Assembly: GCF_010389155.1 (NCBI RefSeq)
Contig: NC_057765.1
Location: 4,588,001-4,652,000 of the forward strand
DNA: 64,000 nt
Source: Erigeron canadensis
Lineage: Eukaryota > Streptophyta > Magnoliopsida > Asterales > Asteraceae
Direction of reading: 5' to 3'
Under the pieces are notes generated by a model. That model had not been told where the DNA came from, searched no databases, and saw only the letters and a program-made list of their open reading frames with translations. Below, piece by piece: positions 38,501-49,023 of the stretch. The position numbers and the translations under genes are program-made. Numbering within the stretch: position 1 is the stretch's first letter; every line of letters starts with the position of its first letter.

Positions 38501-40012
38501 TCTGATTTGGAACAAATAATTCATAGGGTTTGTTGAACTAGTTATTTCAAGGATCTAGGAGCCGGGAGGGATGCACCTTTTTATAATTGTCTAGATATTT
38601 TATTTTTATTATTGCTATGCTCGAATATTATAAGTCTAGTGAACTAATTTCCATTGTCATTTTCTTTAATCAAATTTAGTTTTAATATCATCTTTAAAAT
38701 CAATCGTGACTGTACAACCTGACTATAACCACAGACGCTCCTCGTGGGAACGATATCCACTTACCCTATCTAGTATAAGGTGTTTAGGTTTATTTTTGAT
38801 AGGTACTTCGACGTCGGTCATCAAGCTCCCCGACCACTAAGAAGACATACACGCAAGCACAAGTTGACGAGATGTTGGCAAAGGTGAGTGCCGAAGTGAG
38901 TTCTGAAATTGGACCAGTATATAAAGCTCCAAGTAATGTAGGTATCCAGATTCCTCCTCGTGTGGACGAGGAGTTAGACCGGGTTGAGAATGAGGAGGAG
39001 GAGGAGTAGGGTGAGGACATGGACGAGGGAGAGGGCGACAACCACTGAGAGGATGAGGATGATTTTTAGTGATGGTATTAGATTATGAAACGTTTAACTT
39101 CTTAATTAGAACTACTTGTTATAACTTGCATATTTGGTTGATGATATTTTTAAGCTTTTGTTGATATATTAGGATGATTTTCATGTATTAGTTTATGACA
39201 CGTTGCCAACACCACCGCCGCCGCCACTGCCGCGCCGCTACCTCCATCATCGCCGTATTGCATGGGCATATAACTAATTGTTAGTAAAATCGACATGATG
39301 ATAAATCATGACATAGCTTTCCAAAACTTTAAAAATACTGGATTGTATCATTGAAACTTTTTAATATAAATATATTTTGAACCATCTTGTACGTGATCCG
39401 TATCCGAATTTTTAGAAGTGGTTTACAGGTCAAACCAGGACTTTAGTGAAGTCAATATAGTATGACTTTGGTTCCAAAGACGGTGATTCGACCCCAGCCT
39501 GTAATTAATGATAAAGGAATTGACGAGATAAAAACATACCCCGAAACAGTCATGCCAGTCAGATTCGCAACTTCTCTTAGAGCCGACTTCCAGCAGTTCA
39601 CATCATTCATATCTCTGTGCTCATATTCTATGGCAAAACTGTGACTTTGTTTCCTGACATGTGAAGGAATCACATGATAAAACACTGGCAAAACGAAATG
39701 ATTGGAGTTCCTTCTTTGCTCAAGGATCAACACAAGCTCCTCAAGACACCATCTCGAATTCGCATAGTTTTCCGACAGCACAATGATAGAAGATCTAGAT
39801 TCGAGTATTGCTTTCTTGATTTCTGGCTCAAGTGGTTGACCTCTGTCTATTGCATCATTGTCTCTGAAAGTGCGAAGTCCTGCTCGCAAAAATGCATCGT
39901 ATAGATGATCAGTAAAAGCATGACGAGTATCTTCTCCTCTGAAGCTCAGAAACACATCATACTTGTGATGAGTAATATTCAGCACAGAAGATGAAGAAGA
40001 TGTACACGCCAT
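32561..40012 (-). CDS. TNL immune receptor with C-JID and integrated C-terminal HMA domain
   Basis: Eight exons: 39540-40012, 35092-36220, 34932-34997, 34604-34819, 33804-34493, 33128-33719, 32954-33051 and 32561-32770. They total 3474 bases, giving 1157 residues with consistent phases and no stop. TIR (about 17-157): YDVFLSFRGEDTR and SRWCLEEL, keeping the glutamates at 91-92 near the NADase site. NB-ARC (158-534): P-loop GMGGIGKTT (214-222), kinase-2 VLIVLDDID, IIITTRS, GNPLALKVLGSSL; the MHD motif reads MHQ (496-498). LRRs fill exons 4-5 (557-858). Exon 6 is a C-JID (FQVPFC, GLTWIYNPV, LEPGDEVQVSIVV). Exons 7-8 add an HMA fold (KIVLRVIF, GVESIDYDV, MDPIAVVLQVRELG) lacking CxxC. TNLs sense effectors in the cell and signal through TIR NADase activity. 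Intron 1 (3.3 kb) holds a CACTA element and an LTR. Confidence 0.93.
36303..39010 (+). mobile_element. CACTA (En/Spm-like) transposon, degraded, in TNL intron 1
   Basis: The left end reads CACTACAAGAGAATATA, the standard CACTA terminus. Subterminal repeats with GGAGACGACA and its inverse TGTCGTCTC occur four or more times between 36365 and 36640. Downstream are exon-like pieces of a Transposase_24-type gene: ~36795-36893 (starts MAGLAHMSQGGD), ~37319-37455 (acceptor TATGCAG; KKHVSLIDFDSVTEVLG) and ~38782-39009 (TKKTYTQAQVDEML, ending in an acidic EEEEE tail and a stop). A matching right terminus CTTGTAGTG was not found, so the element seems truncated. It lies antisense to the host TNL. Confidence 0.65.
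37550..38795 (+). mobile_element. LTR-like segment with GCGCCGCT repeats, nested in the CACTA element
   Basis: The segment interrupts the transposase pieces. It has a (C)CAGCGCCGCTGG motif repeated about nine times at 37798-37976, then a TATA box TATAAATA at 38011-38018 followed by an ACACACA transcript-start-like site, then a long AT-rich part ending GTGGGAACGATATCCACTTA. A promoter-bearing non-coding unit of this kind fits an LTR (U3-R-U5) of a gypsy-type element. Exact ends and a target duplication were not found. Confidence 0.4.
39195..39285 (+). mobile_element. Helitron-like terminus (family H)
   Basis: CACCACCGCCGCCGCCACTG followed by a terminus CGCCGTATTGCATGGGCATA. Same arrangement as the copies at 7740, 41928 and 57250; located in TNL intron 1 just before the TIR exon. 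Confidence 0.35.
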
Positions 40013-40167
40013 TTGAAACTACAGCACGTTATGCTGACTATGGACTAGAGTAATGTATGTTATGTCTTTTACTTATGATCATTTTTAGCTCAATACTAGG
40101 AAGTTTCTGATCGAGAAAATTAATAATTTCTTTATAAACAAATATCAGCTCACCAGTGTCCCTCATG

Positions 40168-40319
40168 CGGTATTGAATTGAAATTTCAATCAGATAAGAA
40201 TTAATTGCTATCTATCCATCCACTCTGTATTGAATTGAAAATTCATAATGGAGATAAATGCTATCTATCTACTCACTCGGTATTGAATTGAATTTCAAAA
40301 AAGAAGTAAATGCTGAAAA
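40168..40319. repeat. ~55-bp imperfect tandem repeat upstream of the TNL start codon
   Basis: Three units beginning CGGTATTGAATTGAAAT (40168), CTGTATTGAATTGAAAA (40225) and CGGTATTGAATTGAATT (40278), each followed by an AATGCTATCTATC-type block. They sit 156-307 bases upstream of the TNL ATG, in the likely promoter or leader. Confidence 0.75.
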
Positions 40320-40878
40320 TAGGGACAAAAATGTTAATTGGGCAAATTATATTTAAAAATATTACACATGTCCAAAATAGCTTTCTGGGGTTTTAATATA
40401 AAACACTAGATGGATGCGCGTTCAACGCACCGGAGAGGATGGTAATGGTGATGGTGGTAGCGGTGGTGTGGCGGTGGCTGATAATGGCGACAACAATAAA
40501 ACGAGTAAGTGACTTAGGTGTTGTTTGGGCAGTCGCAAACTTTATTTTCAGTGTGATTGTTTGCTTCATAAAAGATAGGTTCAAAATGTGTTTTAGTGCA
40601 CCAGACTTTCCAAAACAGGCATCTACAATGCTCAAAACTATCACAAGTATGATGAATATATAGAAACCTAGGCATGTTTTTTTGGTTTATGCCCCTCTTT
40701 TCCCCTGATCTGAGTAACTAAATGGGTCATCGACTCAGTGGGTTTATATATCTAAACTAGCCAATAAGGATATTGAAATCAAATTGGTCAAATGGATCAA
40801 ATGTGGCCCCCAATTTGTTTTGGTGAGATTTGCGTTCCCAGCGTATAACCCCCACATGGGGCCCTCAAAGATTTTCAT

Positions 40879-41400
40879 GTCAGTTAGTGAGATTCTTTGG
40901 GTGCGGTGGCTGCCCAAAGATTTCGCAGTCAACTTAGATAAAGCTACTCCTCTTTATTGTGACAATGAAGCTGCCCGACACATTGCCAACAACCTAGTTT
41001 TTCACGAGCGAACCAAACACTTTCAAATGGATTGTTATTTTGTCCGAGAAAGGGTTGACTCTCAAGAGGTCTTGCCAATACATGTCTCCAGCAATCAACA
41101 AGTTGCATTACTAAGCCCTTGGGAGCACAAGTTTATGTGATTTGCTTAACAAGCTGGGTGTTAAGAATCTTGGGGGGGGGGGGGGAGTAAAGGAATTATT
41201 GTGTTTCCTAGTTTACTTCCTATATTATGTCCTAGTTTATCTCTTTTGTAGCTTTGGCTTCAAGAAACTTCAGCTATATATGTTTGTATATGTCGATTCA
41301 TATGAAACAGAACAACAATTCAAAAACCAAAAAGTCAGAAACCTAAATCATTATTTTCATCATCACTCTAGGAGGCAGCCATGGAAGAAGTAGCATTCGC
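40879..41400 (+). pseudogene. Ty1-copia RNase H and 3' end fragment
   Basis: The frame from ~40879 encodes a decayed copia RNase H end: SVSEILWVRWLPKDF, then ATPLYCDNEAARHIANN, HERTKHFQMDCYFVRERV and PIHVSSNQQVA. It is followed by a stop, a remnant of the usual KLGV tail, a polypurine tract (G-run at 41173-41185) and ~200 bases of probable 3' LTR. Gag, integrase and reverse transcriptase are absent, so this is a truncated insertion. Confidence 0.8.
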
Positions 41401-42301
41401 CTATAAGGCTATAATACACATATTTGTTGGTACATTTTCTCGTTAAGTTTTTGAAATAAATTGAGATTGTGAAACAACCAACAGATAGTTTACCTCTGTT
41501 ACGGCAGATGCATTGGAAGGGGCACTACTAGTTGGAGCGATGGCAACTAAGCAAGCAGCAACACCAGTAGTGGCATTGAGAGGGGGCGGCACCAGAGAGA
41601 AGAGATGAGAATGAGGACGTGGTTGTGGTATGTGAGGGAGGTACGGTCCATTTTATAATCAAAAAAGAGAAGCTTAAGAGTCCATATTGTTGTATATTAG
41701 GTCGCGCGGGAATATATTGCAGAGGATATAGACGTGCCTTCAAAAAAAAAAAAAAGAAGATATGGGTGAATTTATTAGTATTAGGACATGCTAATTATAC
41801 TTCAAGATTATCCACCCCAACAAAAAGAGAAATTGTTACACACAAGTTATATATAAAAGTACGAAATTTTCATTAATAAACACCCATATGGAAAGGGTTA
41901 TTAAAAATTACCAAATTTTTCTTTAATGAAATAATTTATACTTTAAACCCTTATTTTGTTAATTTACATTCTAAGTCCTTATCTTATAAAATATTTCTAG
42001 TACTATTATTTTTACATCAACTTAGATCACTCGACACCGATTGTCGATGTCATCATCACCCGTCACCGACACCACTAAACCGCTGCCGCATTGCACGAAT
42101 GCCATGCTCGTACAATTATTAGCATACTGGAATATGATTGATAATAATATGTTATATTTGATCAAGAGAAAGGAAAAACACAAATGGGCAGGATAAAGAT
42201 TAAAAACAGAAGTAGATTAAATGTACCGTAAAAGGAAGGGCATTTTGGTATGTTCACATTGAGACATTGTATAACTTTTGAAAAGCATAATCTTTATAAA
42301 T
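41401..42301. other. Intergenic region with a Helitron-like copy at 41928-42115
   Basis: A purine-rich patch at ~41530-41640 is open on both strands but shows no domain. From ~41928 the family-H arrangement is seen: AT-rich start, ACCGACACCACTAAACCGCT, then terminus GCATTGCACGAATGCCATGC. Confidence 0.4.
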
Positions 42302-42492
42302 TAGGGATGGTTTTCGGTATGTAACCGTACGAACCTGACTAATACTGAAACCGAAAACAACCCAAATTGAGAACTGAATGTCATACCGATTATATGAGTA
42401 TGATACTGTGACGGTACTAGTGCTGGGTTTTCGGTATCAAAAGGAATAGTACCGAAATTAAAGAGAAACTTTGGAAAAAATGGTATTGGAAG

Positions 42493-42820
42493 TAGAGGCG
42501 AAGCCAGGATTTCACGTTTGAGGAGGACTCAACCGTATTTCTTTTCCCATTGTTGTATGCAGTATAATGAAGACATAACCATTTAATAAAACTTTAGTAA
42601 AATAGAATTTTATTACGATGGTTTACTTTTATGGATCAAATATAAAGGTTTTACTTGAATTGTAATGGCTAGAAATCAAATATTTATAGATTGGGGGTGA
42701 CTTGTTTGAAAAACCCCTTTGTATTAATTGACTATCAGCTTACTTTGCAATAGAAAACATGAATGGTTGACGGGGGCTCAGCACCCTAGTCCCCCTACTA
42801 GCTCGATTCACCCCTGCCGG
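42493..42820. mobile_element. Nested non-autonomous element
   Basis: Begins TAGAGGCGAAGCCAGGATTT and ends CGATTCACCCCTGCCGG, which are imperfect inverted repeats. A 7-bp direct repeat TTGGAAG flanks it (42486-42492, 42821-42827). Non-coding. Confidence 0.65.
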
Positions 42821-43020
42821 TTGGAAGAAAACTTCGGTATCTATATATACGTTTTTCCTTTTTGTATTTTTCCTTTACATATTTTATTCTAAAAACTTAC
42901 ACTGGTTATATCAATTAACAAACTAATTAGCAGCCAAACAAAAAGCTAGTGTGGATATGCATAAATATGACATAAGGGTCAGGGGGTGTATCCTCGATTA
43001 TAACATTTGTGGAAAAAATA

Positions 43021-43342
43021 AGGGTTTAGTGTGTCGGAATGAAACAAACTATGCCCAAAAAGTTATAGTGTGCACTAACTAACATTTTTGTTTATTGTAT
43101 GCATAAACTTAATGAAAAAGTTCAAATCATGCAATGTGTATACGTGGCAGCCCATATGAGTTGCCACGTGCAAATTTTTTTTTTTCAACAGGCCAAGTGT
43201 AAGGTTTTGATTGGTCGGTCACAAAAAGTTACATGATATAAACATTTTTACTAAGTTTATGCATACAATAAACAAAAACGTTAGTTCGTGTACACTATAA
43301 CTTTTTGGGCATAGTTAGTTACATTTTGTCGCACTAAACCCT
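43021..43342. mobile_element. Nested fold-back MITE with ~90-bp inverted arms
   Basis: Left AGGGTTTAGTGTGTCGGAAT and right (reversed) AGGGTTTAGTGCGACAAAAT; the arms stay alike through ACTATGCCCAAAAAGTTATA and GTTTATTGTATGCATAAAC. Candidate duplication AAAAATA on both sides. A single arm of the same family is seen near 53530-53650. Confidence 0.8.
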
Positions 43343-43652
43343 AAAAATAATTACCTTATGTTTCCAATTTAAATCCATGAAAAAAAGAAAAAGTATACAA
43401 TGTATTTGGTCAACAATGTCTAAAGTTTTGCTACGTATGTCTACTGGTACTATATGGTTTAAAAAACTTGGTATTCGTGATCGGTTGTGCCGTACCGAAT
43501 AAGTACCGAACCAAATAATACCGAAACTAAACTCGTCCCAAATTAAGAAATGAACCCATACCGAATCCCTATTAGTATCGATTTTTGGTACCGGTGCTAG
43601 CTCAATTTTGATTTTTAGATTTTTCGGTCTTTTTCTCATCCCTATTATAAAG

Positions 43653-44863
43653 TACTAAAGTAGTAGAGAAGAGATATAGATGGGGTTACTGATCTTGAAT
43701 TACAAGTAGGTCTGTCCATATTCTGTTGCCTAAAATTATTATTAGTTGAAGGTTCATATAACGAATTAAGCATTAGTTATAATATAAAGAAATTGTCACA
43801 AATGGTCCCAATGGTTGTTGGTATTTGCATTTTGTCCCTGTGCTTTTTCTTTTTGTTGCAATCGGTCCATTGGTTTTCAATTCTCGTTGTTAACAGTCCC
43901 TTACACTAACTTCTATTAATTATAGTCATTAAACCCCTCACTTGCATACCACGGTATTTTAGACCATTTCGTAATCACAAAAACTGTTTGTAATAAGTAC
44001 CTAACATTTTTGTTTAAAGATATATATGTATATATATTTTTTACATCACTGATTTTTTTTCTTTTAGTAGCATTATATACAATTTTTTTTATATTTAACA
44101 ATATATATTTATTTGTGATATGTAATGAGATTTTAATTACTTATTGATGTTATAGTTTTGTTGGATTAAAAGAAATTATGGTTGTAATGAATTTTTTAGA
44201 CAATTTTTAATTTTTCATGTTATTGTATTTGTTATAGTTAATGATTGAACAGAGAAGAGGGAAAGTAGGAAGAAGAAGATGGGTAGGAGTGAAAAACAAT
44301 AATAAATAGGTAGAAGAAAAATGTTAGGTATTTATCACAAACAGTCCCTATGATTACATAAGGGACTGTTGACAACGGGTATAGAAAACCAAGGGACCGT
44401 TTTCAACAAAAAGAAAGCACACGAGGCAATATGCGGATACCGACAACCACAAAGACCATTTGTGACACTTCGTAAGGCCTAGGTGAAACACTTAGGTGAA
44501 ATGACTAAGCAAGAAGGTGAATGGTTTTGGAGGGTAGGTGAAAGGAGGTAGGATAAACTGTTCACTTAGGGTGAAAAGGAGAGTGCTTGTCTATTTCTTT
44601 TGTTTGTATATTAGATATTTTATTTTGATTGGATGTTTTGTATGTTATTGTGGGTATAGTGAAGTATTAATTTTATAGGTGAATGGTTAAAGAGAAAAAA
44701 AATAGAAGGTGGTGAGAAGGTGATATTGATGTGGTAAAAAAAAATGTAGGTGAAAAAGTGAATGGTTAAGAAAGATGTTAGAAAAATGATTCAAAACCAT
44801 AGGCACATAAAAATACATTAAAACCGCTATATTCGAGTAAAAAATAATTCACCATCCTCGATG
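43653..44863. other. Intergenic AT-rich region
   Basis: No gene recognised. It contains an inverted pair, GTCACAAATGGTCCCAATGG at ~43795 and, reversed, CCACAAAGACCATTTGTGAC at ~44451, that probably marks another ~0.68 kb non-autonomous element (about 43794-44470). Confidence 0.5.
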
Positions 44864-44871
44864 GTTCAAAT

Positions 44872-46018
44872 TAGGGATGAGCAAGAGACCCGCAAACCCG
44901 AGCCCGACCCGTAACCCGCCCGTAACCGACCCAGCCCGACCCGCCCGGACACCAGACGGGCCGGTTCTCGGTTCGTGCTTTCAGTGGTTTACCGGGTTCC
45001 ATTCGGGCCGGGCCAAAACCCGTGATTTCACGGTTGACCCGGTAAACCCGTGTAACTGAACATTTATGTAGTTATCTATATATATTGTGAATGCTTGAAG
45101 ATGAAGAAGATAACCCATGAAATAAAAAAACATAATATACTGAACTTAGTGTAATACTCTGTACCTATTTTTATGATGTATTTGAGAATGAGATGACCGA
45201 ATCTAATATAGATGGTGAATATAGTCATGTATATGTATAGGCTATTTATATGGAAGATGGGTTGAAATGTTGGGATGCATCACAATTGTTATGATTATGA
45301 GTTATGACAATAGCGTGAATGCATGATGTAGTAGAGAAATAAGAATATTGTTTTTTGGGGATAGAACGAGATAAGAAGCAGAGAAGAGATACATGAAATA
45401 TTTGTACTCCATACTCCAACACAATAGCACGTTGTTTTTTGAAAGTGGTTTTGATGGAAAAAAATAATATAATAATATTTTAAGATATATTTAGTCATGG
45501 TGTCATACAGCTGGCCTCCAATCCTTTGTTCCTATCATGAGTTTTCATATTTTATTAATATTATATTAATTAAATATATATACATTACATATATGATGTA
45601 CATAGTAACAGACGGATTGAATTTTATGGTCTCACATCCACACTCTCTTCTCTTTCTAAACTTACATTCACACAATCACACTTCTCATGTTACAGCTTCT
45701 CTTAATAATAATAATAATAAAGCAAGACTTTTTTATCTTATAAGTTGTCATGAAAGAACCTTTTCCAGTTTTCACACCTCTCTATGATTTTCATTAGCAA
45801 TGAAGAACTCATTTTCGGATGCATAAAAGCCCAGCTGGTTTATGTATTTCCGGGTCAACAGCAAAAACCCGAACCCGACCCGGTAAAACCCGTACCCAAA
45901 CCGAACCGCCTGGGGGGTCAACGGGCCGGGTCTCGGTTCCATTTTTCTTGCACTTTCGGTTCCCGGGTCAAGCCGATTCGGGCCGGGCCGGGCCGGTTCT
46001 GGACCCGTGCACATCGTA
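44872..46018. mobile_element. Non-autonomous hAT-like element with CCCG-rich subterminal repeats
   Basis: Left end TAGGGATGAGCAAGAGACCC, right end reversed TACGATGTGCACGGGTCC. A perfect 8-bp target duplication GTTCAAAT is at 44864-44871 and 46019-46026. Both subterminal regions (44885-45055 and 45850-46010) are dense in CCCG/CGGGT words that contrast with the AT-rich core. 1147 bp, no transposase. Confidence 0.85.
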
Positions 46019-46216
46019 GTTCAAATCACTCCCAAAAAAACTCCTTTGTTTACCCTTTACCAAATTTTCAAACGCTATTCCTAATTTAATTGTTTTAGTG
46101 TACATGAGCGGTGATCCAATAATTTCACATTTCTTTTCTCCCAATCCAAAAATCTATCATGCATATTTCAAAAAAAAAAAAAAAATGTTTCTTTTCTGAA
46201 CCAAAAATAATAATAA

Positions 46217-46509
46217 ATGACATCAGGATGTGTTGTTTTTTGCGAGATCATACTCTCCGTAATCTTACCTCCACTCGGTGTTTGTCTCCGTTATGGTTGT
46301 TGCACTGTAAGTATTGTTTTTCATTATATGCACACCAACTGTTTGCTTAAATGTCTGGCTGACATTTTTATTTATTTGTCCAGGCTGAGTTTTTTGTATG
46401 CTTGGTGTTGACAATTCTGGGTTATCTTCCTGGGATAATCTACGCTGTCTATGCGATCCTTTGTGTCAATCCGGATCGTAATGGTAACCGTTACGAGGCG
46501 CTTTCTTAT

Positions 46510-46550
<41 letters not shown>

Positions 46551-46611
46551 GGTTGAATGGTTTTGTTTTGCATTGGATCTATGTTGGTTTGTATTATGCG
46601 AAGTTGTGTGA
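46217..46611 (+). CDS. RCI2: RCI2/PMP3-like protein, copy B, with read-through C-terminal extension
   Basis: Two exons, 46217-46306 and 46384-46611, give 105 residues. Residues 1-71 are a close copy of the RCI2 at 28529: CEIILSVILPPLGVCL, GCCTAEFFVCLVLTILGYLP and GIIYAVYAI. The position of the stop TAA in copy A is TAT here (46507-46509). Translation then runs through a (CA)n(TA)n microsatellite, encoding SYHTHTHTHTHIYIYM, and into what is 3' UTR in copy A, ending at a TGA after a hydrophobic FCFALDLCWFVLCEVV. The extension could add a third membrane segment or destabilise the protein. Start, intron position and intron sequence match copy A. Membrane location is inferred from the family. Confidence 0.8.
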
Positions 46612-47739
46612 TTTGTTGTGATCTTTTTTTGCTGTAGTTTGCCCTATGGTTGAGGGCAGACGTAAGTAGACAACAATATTTGTCAGTATCTGTTGGCATC
46701 AGCCACATAGACTGCATCTTTCTTGCATTAAGATAGGTTATGTTTTTAGAAGACTATGGCTCAAAAACCCGTCTTAATGCATGTTGCTAGTTCTGAGACG
46801 CAGTTTCTTCAGTCAAGTGTGACGTGCGGTCATGTCACTAAGTTAGATGCAAAACTTGCATTATGCAACAACAAGTCTTTGTATGCATCTTTAGTTTCGC
46901 GCCTTTACATGATGAGTCACTTGTTGTGTTGCAAACTTTGCAATGTCTAGGCAAATGTCGTCACATACTCACATTTGTCTTTACCTTCGTGAATTTCATC
47001 TCTGTGTTGCTATATGCGTCTCTGTTGTTGGGAATTATTCACGAAACTTGTTAATTTTTACTACGTCAACGAGCATTGAGCCACTATTACTCTGGCCTAA
47101 TTAGAACGATAATATTGATGGCTTTGACACGGTGTTATTTGTTTACTTATAAGTCTATATTATTAATTTTATAATATACGCTGTTTACCATGATAGTTGA
47201 TTTCTTTTAATTTATGCAGATAGGAGAACTAGGACGAGAGGCTGTTGTTAACCTTTTTGTTGAAACCCAAAAGGACGGCACTTTTGTTAATAGTGAAGCA
47301 CAACAAATTTGGGTATGTTTTCTTGTAAGCTATATTTAAAAGATATAAATAAAGGATTCACTAACATATATGAGAGATTCTAAGAATCCTAATTTTATTC
47401 ATATATACGTATTGAACATATGAATCTCTATTATGCATCAGCTAAACTTTTGTATAGGTTTCAGATACGCTATATAGATAAGAGTGCCATTTATGAATTG
47501 AAACCTAACATGAAATCTTGCGTACGAGGACTGTTTCTATTCAAATTGCACAAACCATGGTTTTTTTACTTTCATAAGACACTGCAAACGTAATTTTGTG
47601 TAGTATAAACCGTTATAGAGGCCAACTGGTTGTTTATCTAGCTTCATATTGTTGATATATGTGTACTACTTAATAATCTAATGTAATTTTAGTAATTTGA
47701 CTTGATAGAGTAGGGATTCCTTTAGTTATATAGGTTTAT
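46612..47739. other. Region after RCI2-B with a transposase gene remnant
   Basis: The first part is homologous to the 3' flank of RCI2-A. At ~47220-47312 an exon-like piece with acceptor TTATGCAG and donor GTATGT encodes ELGREAVVNLFVETQ then KDGTFVNSEAQQIW, resembling a Transposase_24 (CACTA) segment. No intact gene. Confidence 0.5.
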
Positions 47740-47974
47740 AGTTGTCAAAAGCGAAGGCGATCTCAAAGCGCAAAGGCCCCAAATGAGGCGAAGACGAGAG
47801 GCGCAAAAAAAGCAGAGAGTCCGAAGAAAAAAAGACGCACTAAGTAAAAAAATATAAAATTTTTTATATATAATGAAATTTAATAGTAAAAGAAATCAAA
47901 TATCATTAATAAAACCAAATGTCATTGAGAAAACCATAAATCTTTTGGCCAAAAACTTCAAATTATGTTGTTTT

Positions 47975-48915
47975 CTATGTTATCAATTTCGGTGGTATAC
48001 TAGTGGTATACCGGCTTTCGGTGGTTGGGCCTAAATTCGGTTTAGAATTTCGGTTTTGATTTCGTTTCCGAGATTTTCGGTGGTTTTGACCGAAATTTAG
48101 TCTTCCAAATTTCGGTGGAGTTAGTGGTTTTACCGGTGGAACTTTTTTTTTTCCTTTTTTGGGCAAAAGATAATTAAACAAGGGAGAAAATAAGGTGGAA
48201 GCAAGGTTGTATAAATGGTGGGTGGAGGAGATGATTCTGTTGACGATGGTCAACAGCGGTCAATGGTGGTCAAAGGCTGAAAATTGGTCAGGTCGGTGGA
48301 GATGGTGGTGGATAAAGAGTGAGAAAATATATAGAGGGAAGGGAGGGGAGAGGGTGAGGTTGCAGACCTGGTAGGAGCAAGGTTGTAAAACTCTGGTGAA
48401 GACAATAAACTCCGGTCAGAAGGTGGTCTTGTTTTGTTAGAGGAGTTAAAAGATAAGAGAGAGATGAGAGTAAAATCTTACATGGGAAACAGAAGTGATA
48501 AAGCAAAAAGCAAAAGTAAAGAATTATATAATACGGAGTAACTAGTTATTGAGTGTTGAAAAAGTCAAAATTTTAAAAGTATGTCAGGTTCTTGTCATGT
48601 GTTGGGAACATCTTATCTTATTTTTTTAATTTCTAAAATGCATTATAAGAACAAAAGTTTATTTTTTATTAGCTGGAAACTTCTATATACTAAAATTATA
48701 GATATATTATATAAAATATAATAATTTATATATACAATACATAAAATATTAATATTTAAAATTACCGAAATATCACCGAAATACCACCGAAATACCACTG
48801 AAATATCACCGAAATACCGAAATATTAATATTTATTTTTTATTAGCCGGAAACTTCTATATACTAAATTATTGGCTTACCGGTCATTTACCGAAACACCG
48901 AAATTTATGTCGTAG
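47975..48915. mobile_element. hAT-like element nested in MULE copy 2
   Basis: Ends CTATGTTATCAATTTCGGTG and (right, reversed) CTACGACATAAATTTCGGTG. A perfect 8-bp target duplication GTTGTTTT lies at 47967-47974 and 48916-48923. Subterminal TTCGGTGGTAT and ATACCACCGAAAT words face each other. 941 bp, non-coding. Confidence 0.85.
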
Positions 48916-49023
48916 GTTGTTTTTTGTTTTTGTTTTTGTTAATAGCAGACAAACCTAAGTTGGTCATGACCAAATTATAACCTATTATAATTTGAATATA
49001 GTGTTTTGTTCATTTGAGGCCTA

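Larger units (their letters stand above)
42302..43644. mobile_element. Non-autonomous hAT-like element with two nested insertions
   Basis: Ends TAGGGATGGTTTTCGG and (right, reversed) TAGGGATGAGAAAAAGACCG. An 8-bp target duplication with one mismatch, TTATAAAT/TTATAAAG, flanks it (42294-42301, 43645-43652). Subterminal words TACCGAA/TTCGGTA recur in both arms. Two further elements lie inside (42493-42820 and 43021-43342), leaving ~690 bp for the original. No transposase. Confidence 0.8.

Noticed and set aside
41142..41393. 83-codon frame after the copia RNase H fragment
   Set aside because: Translates the polypurine tract and LTR remnant.
41528..41743. Possible minus-strand exon ending in GAG|GTAAAC
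   Set aside because: A donor-like site alone is weak; no partner exon or domain could be identified.
44877..46089. Proline/arginine-rich frames at both ends of the 44872 element
   Set aside because: They translate the CCCG-rich subterminal repeats of a non-autonomous hAT-like element.
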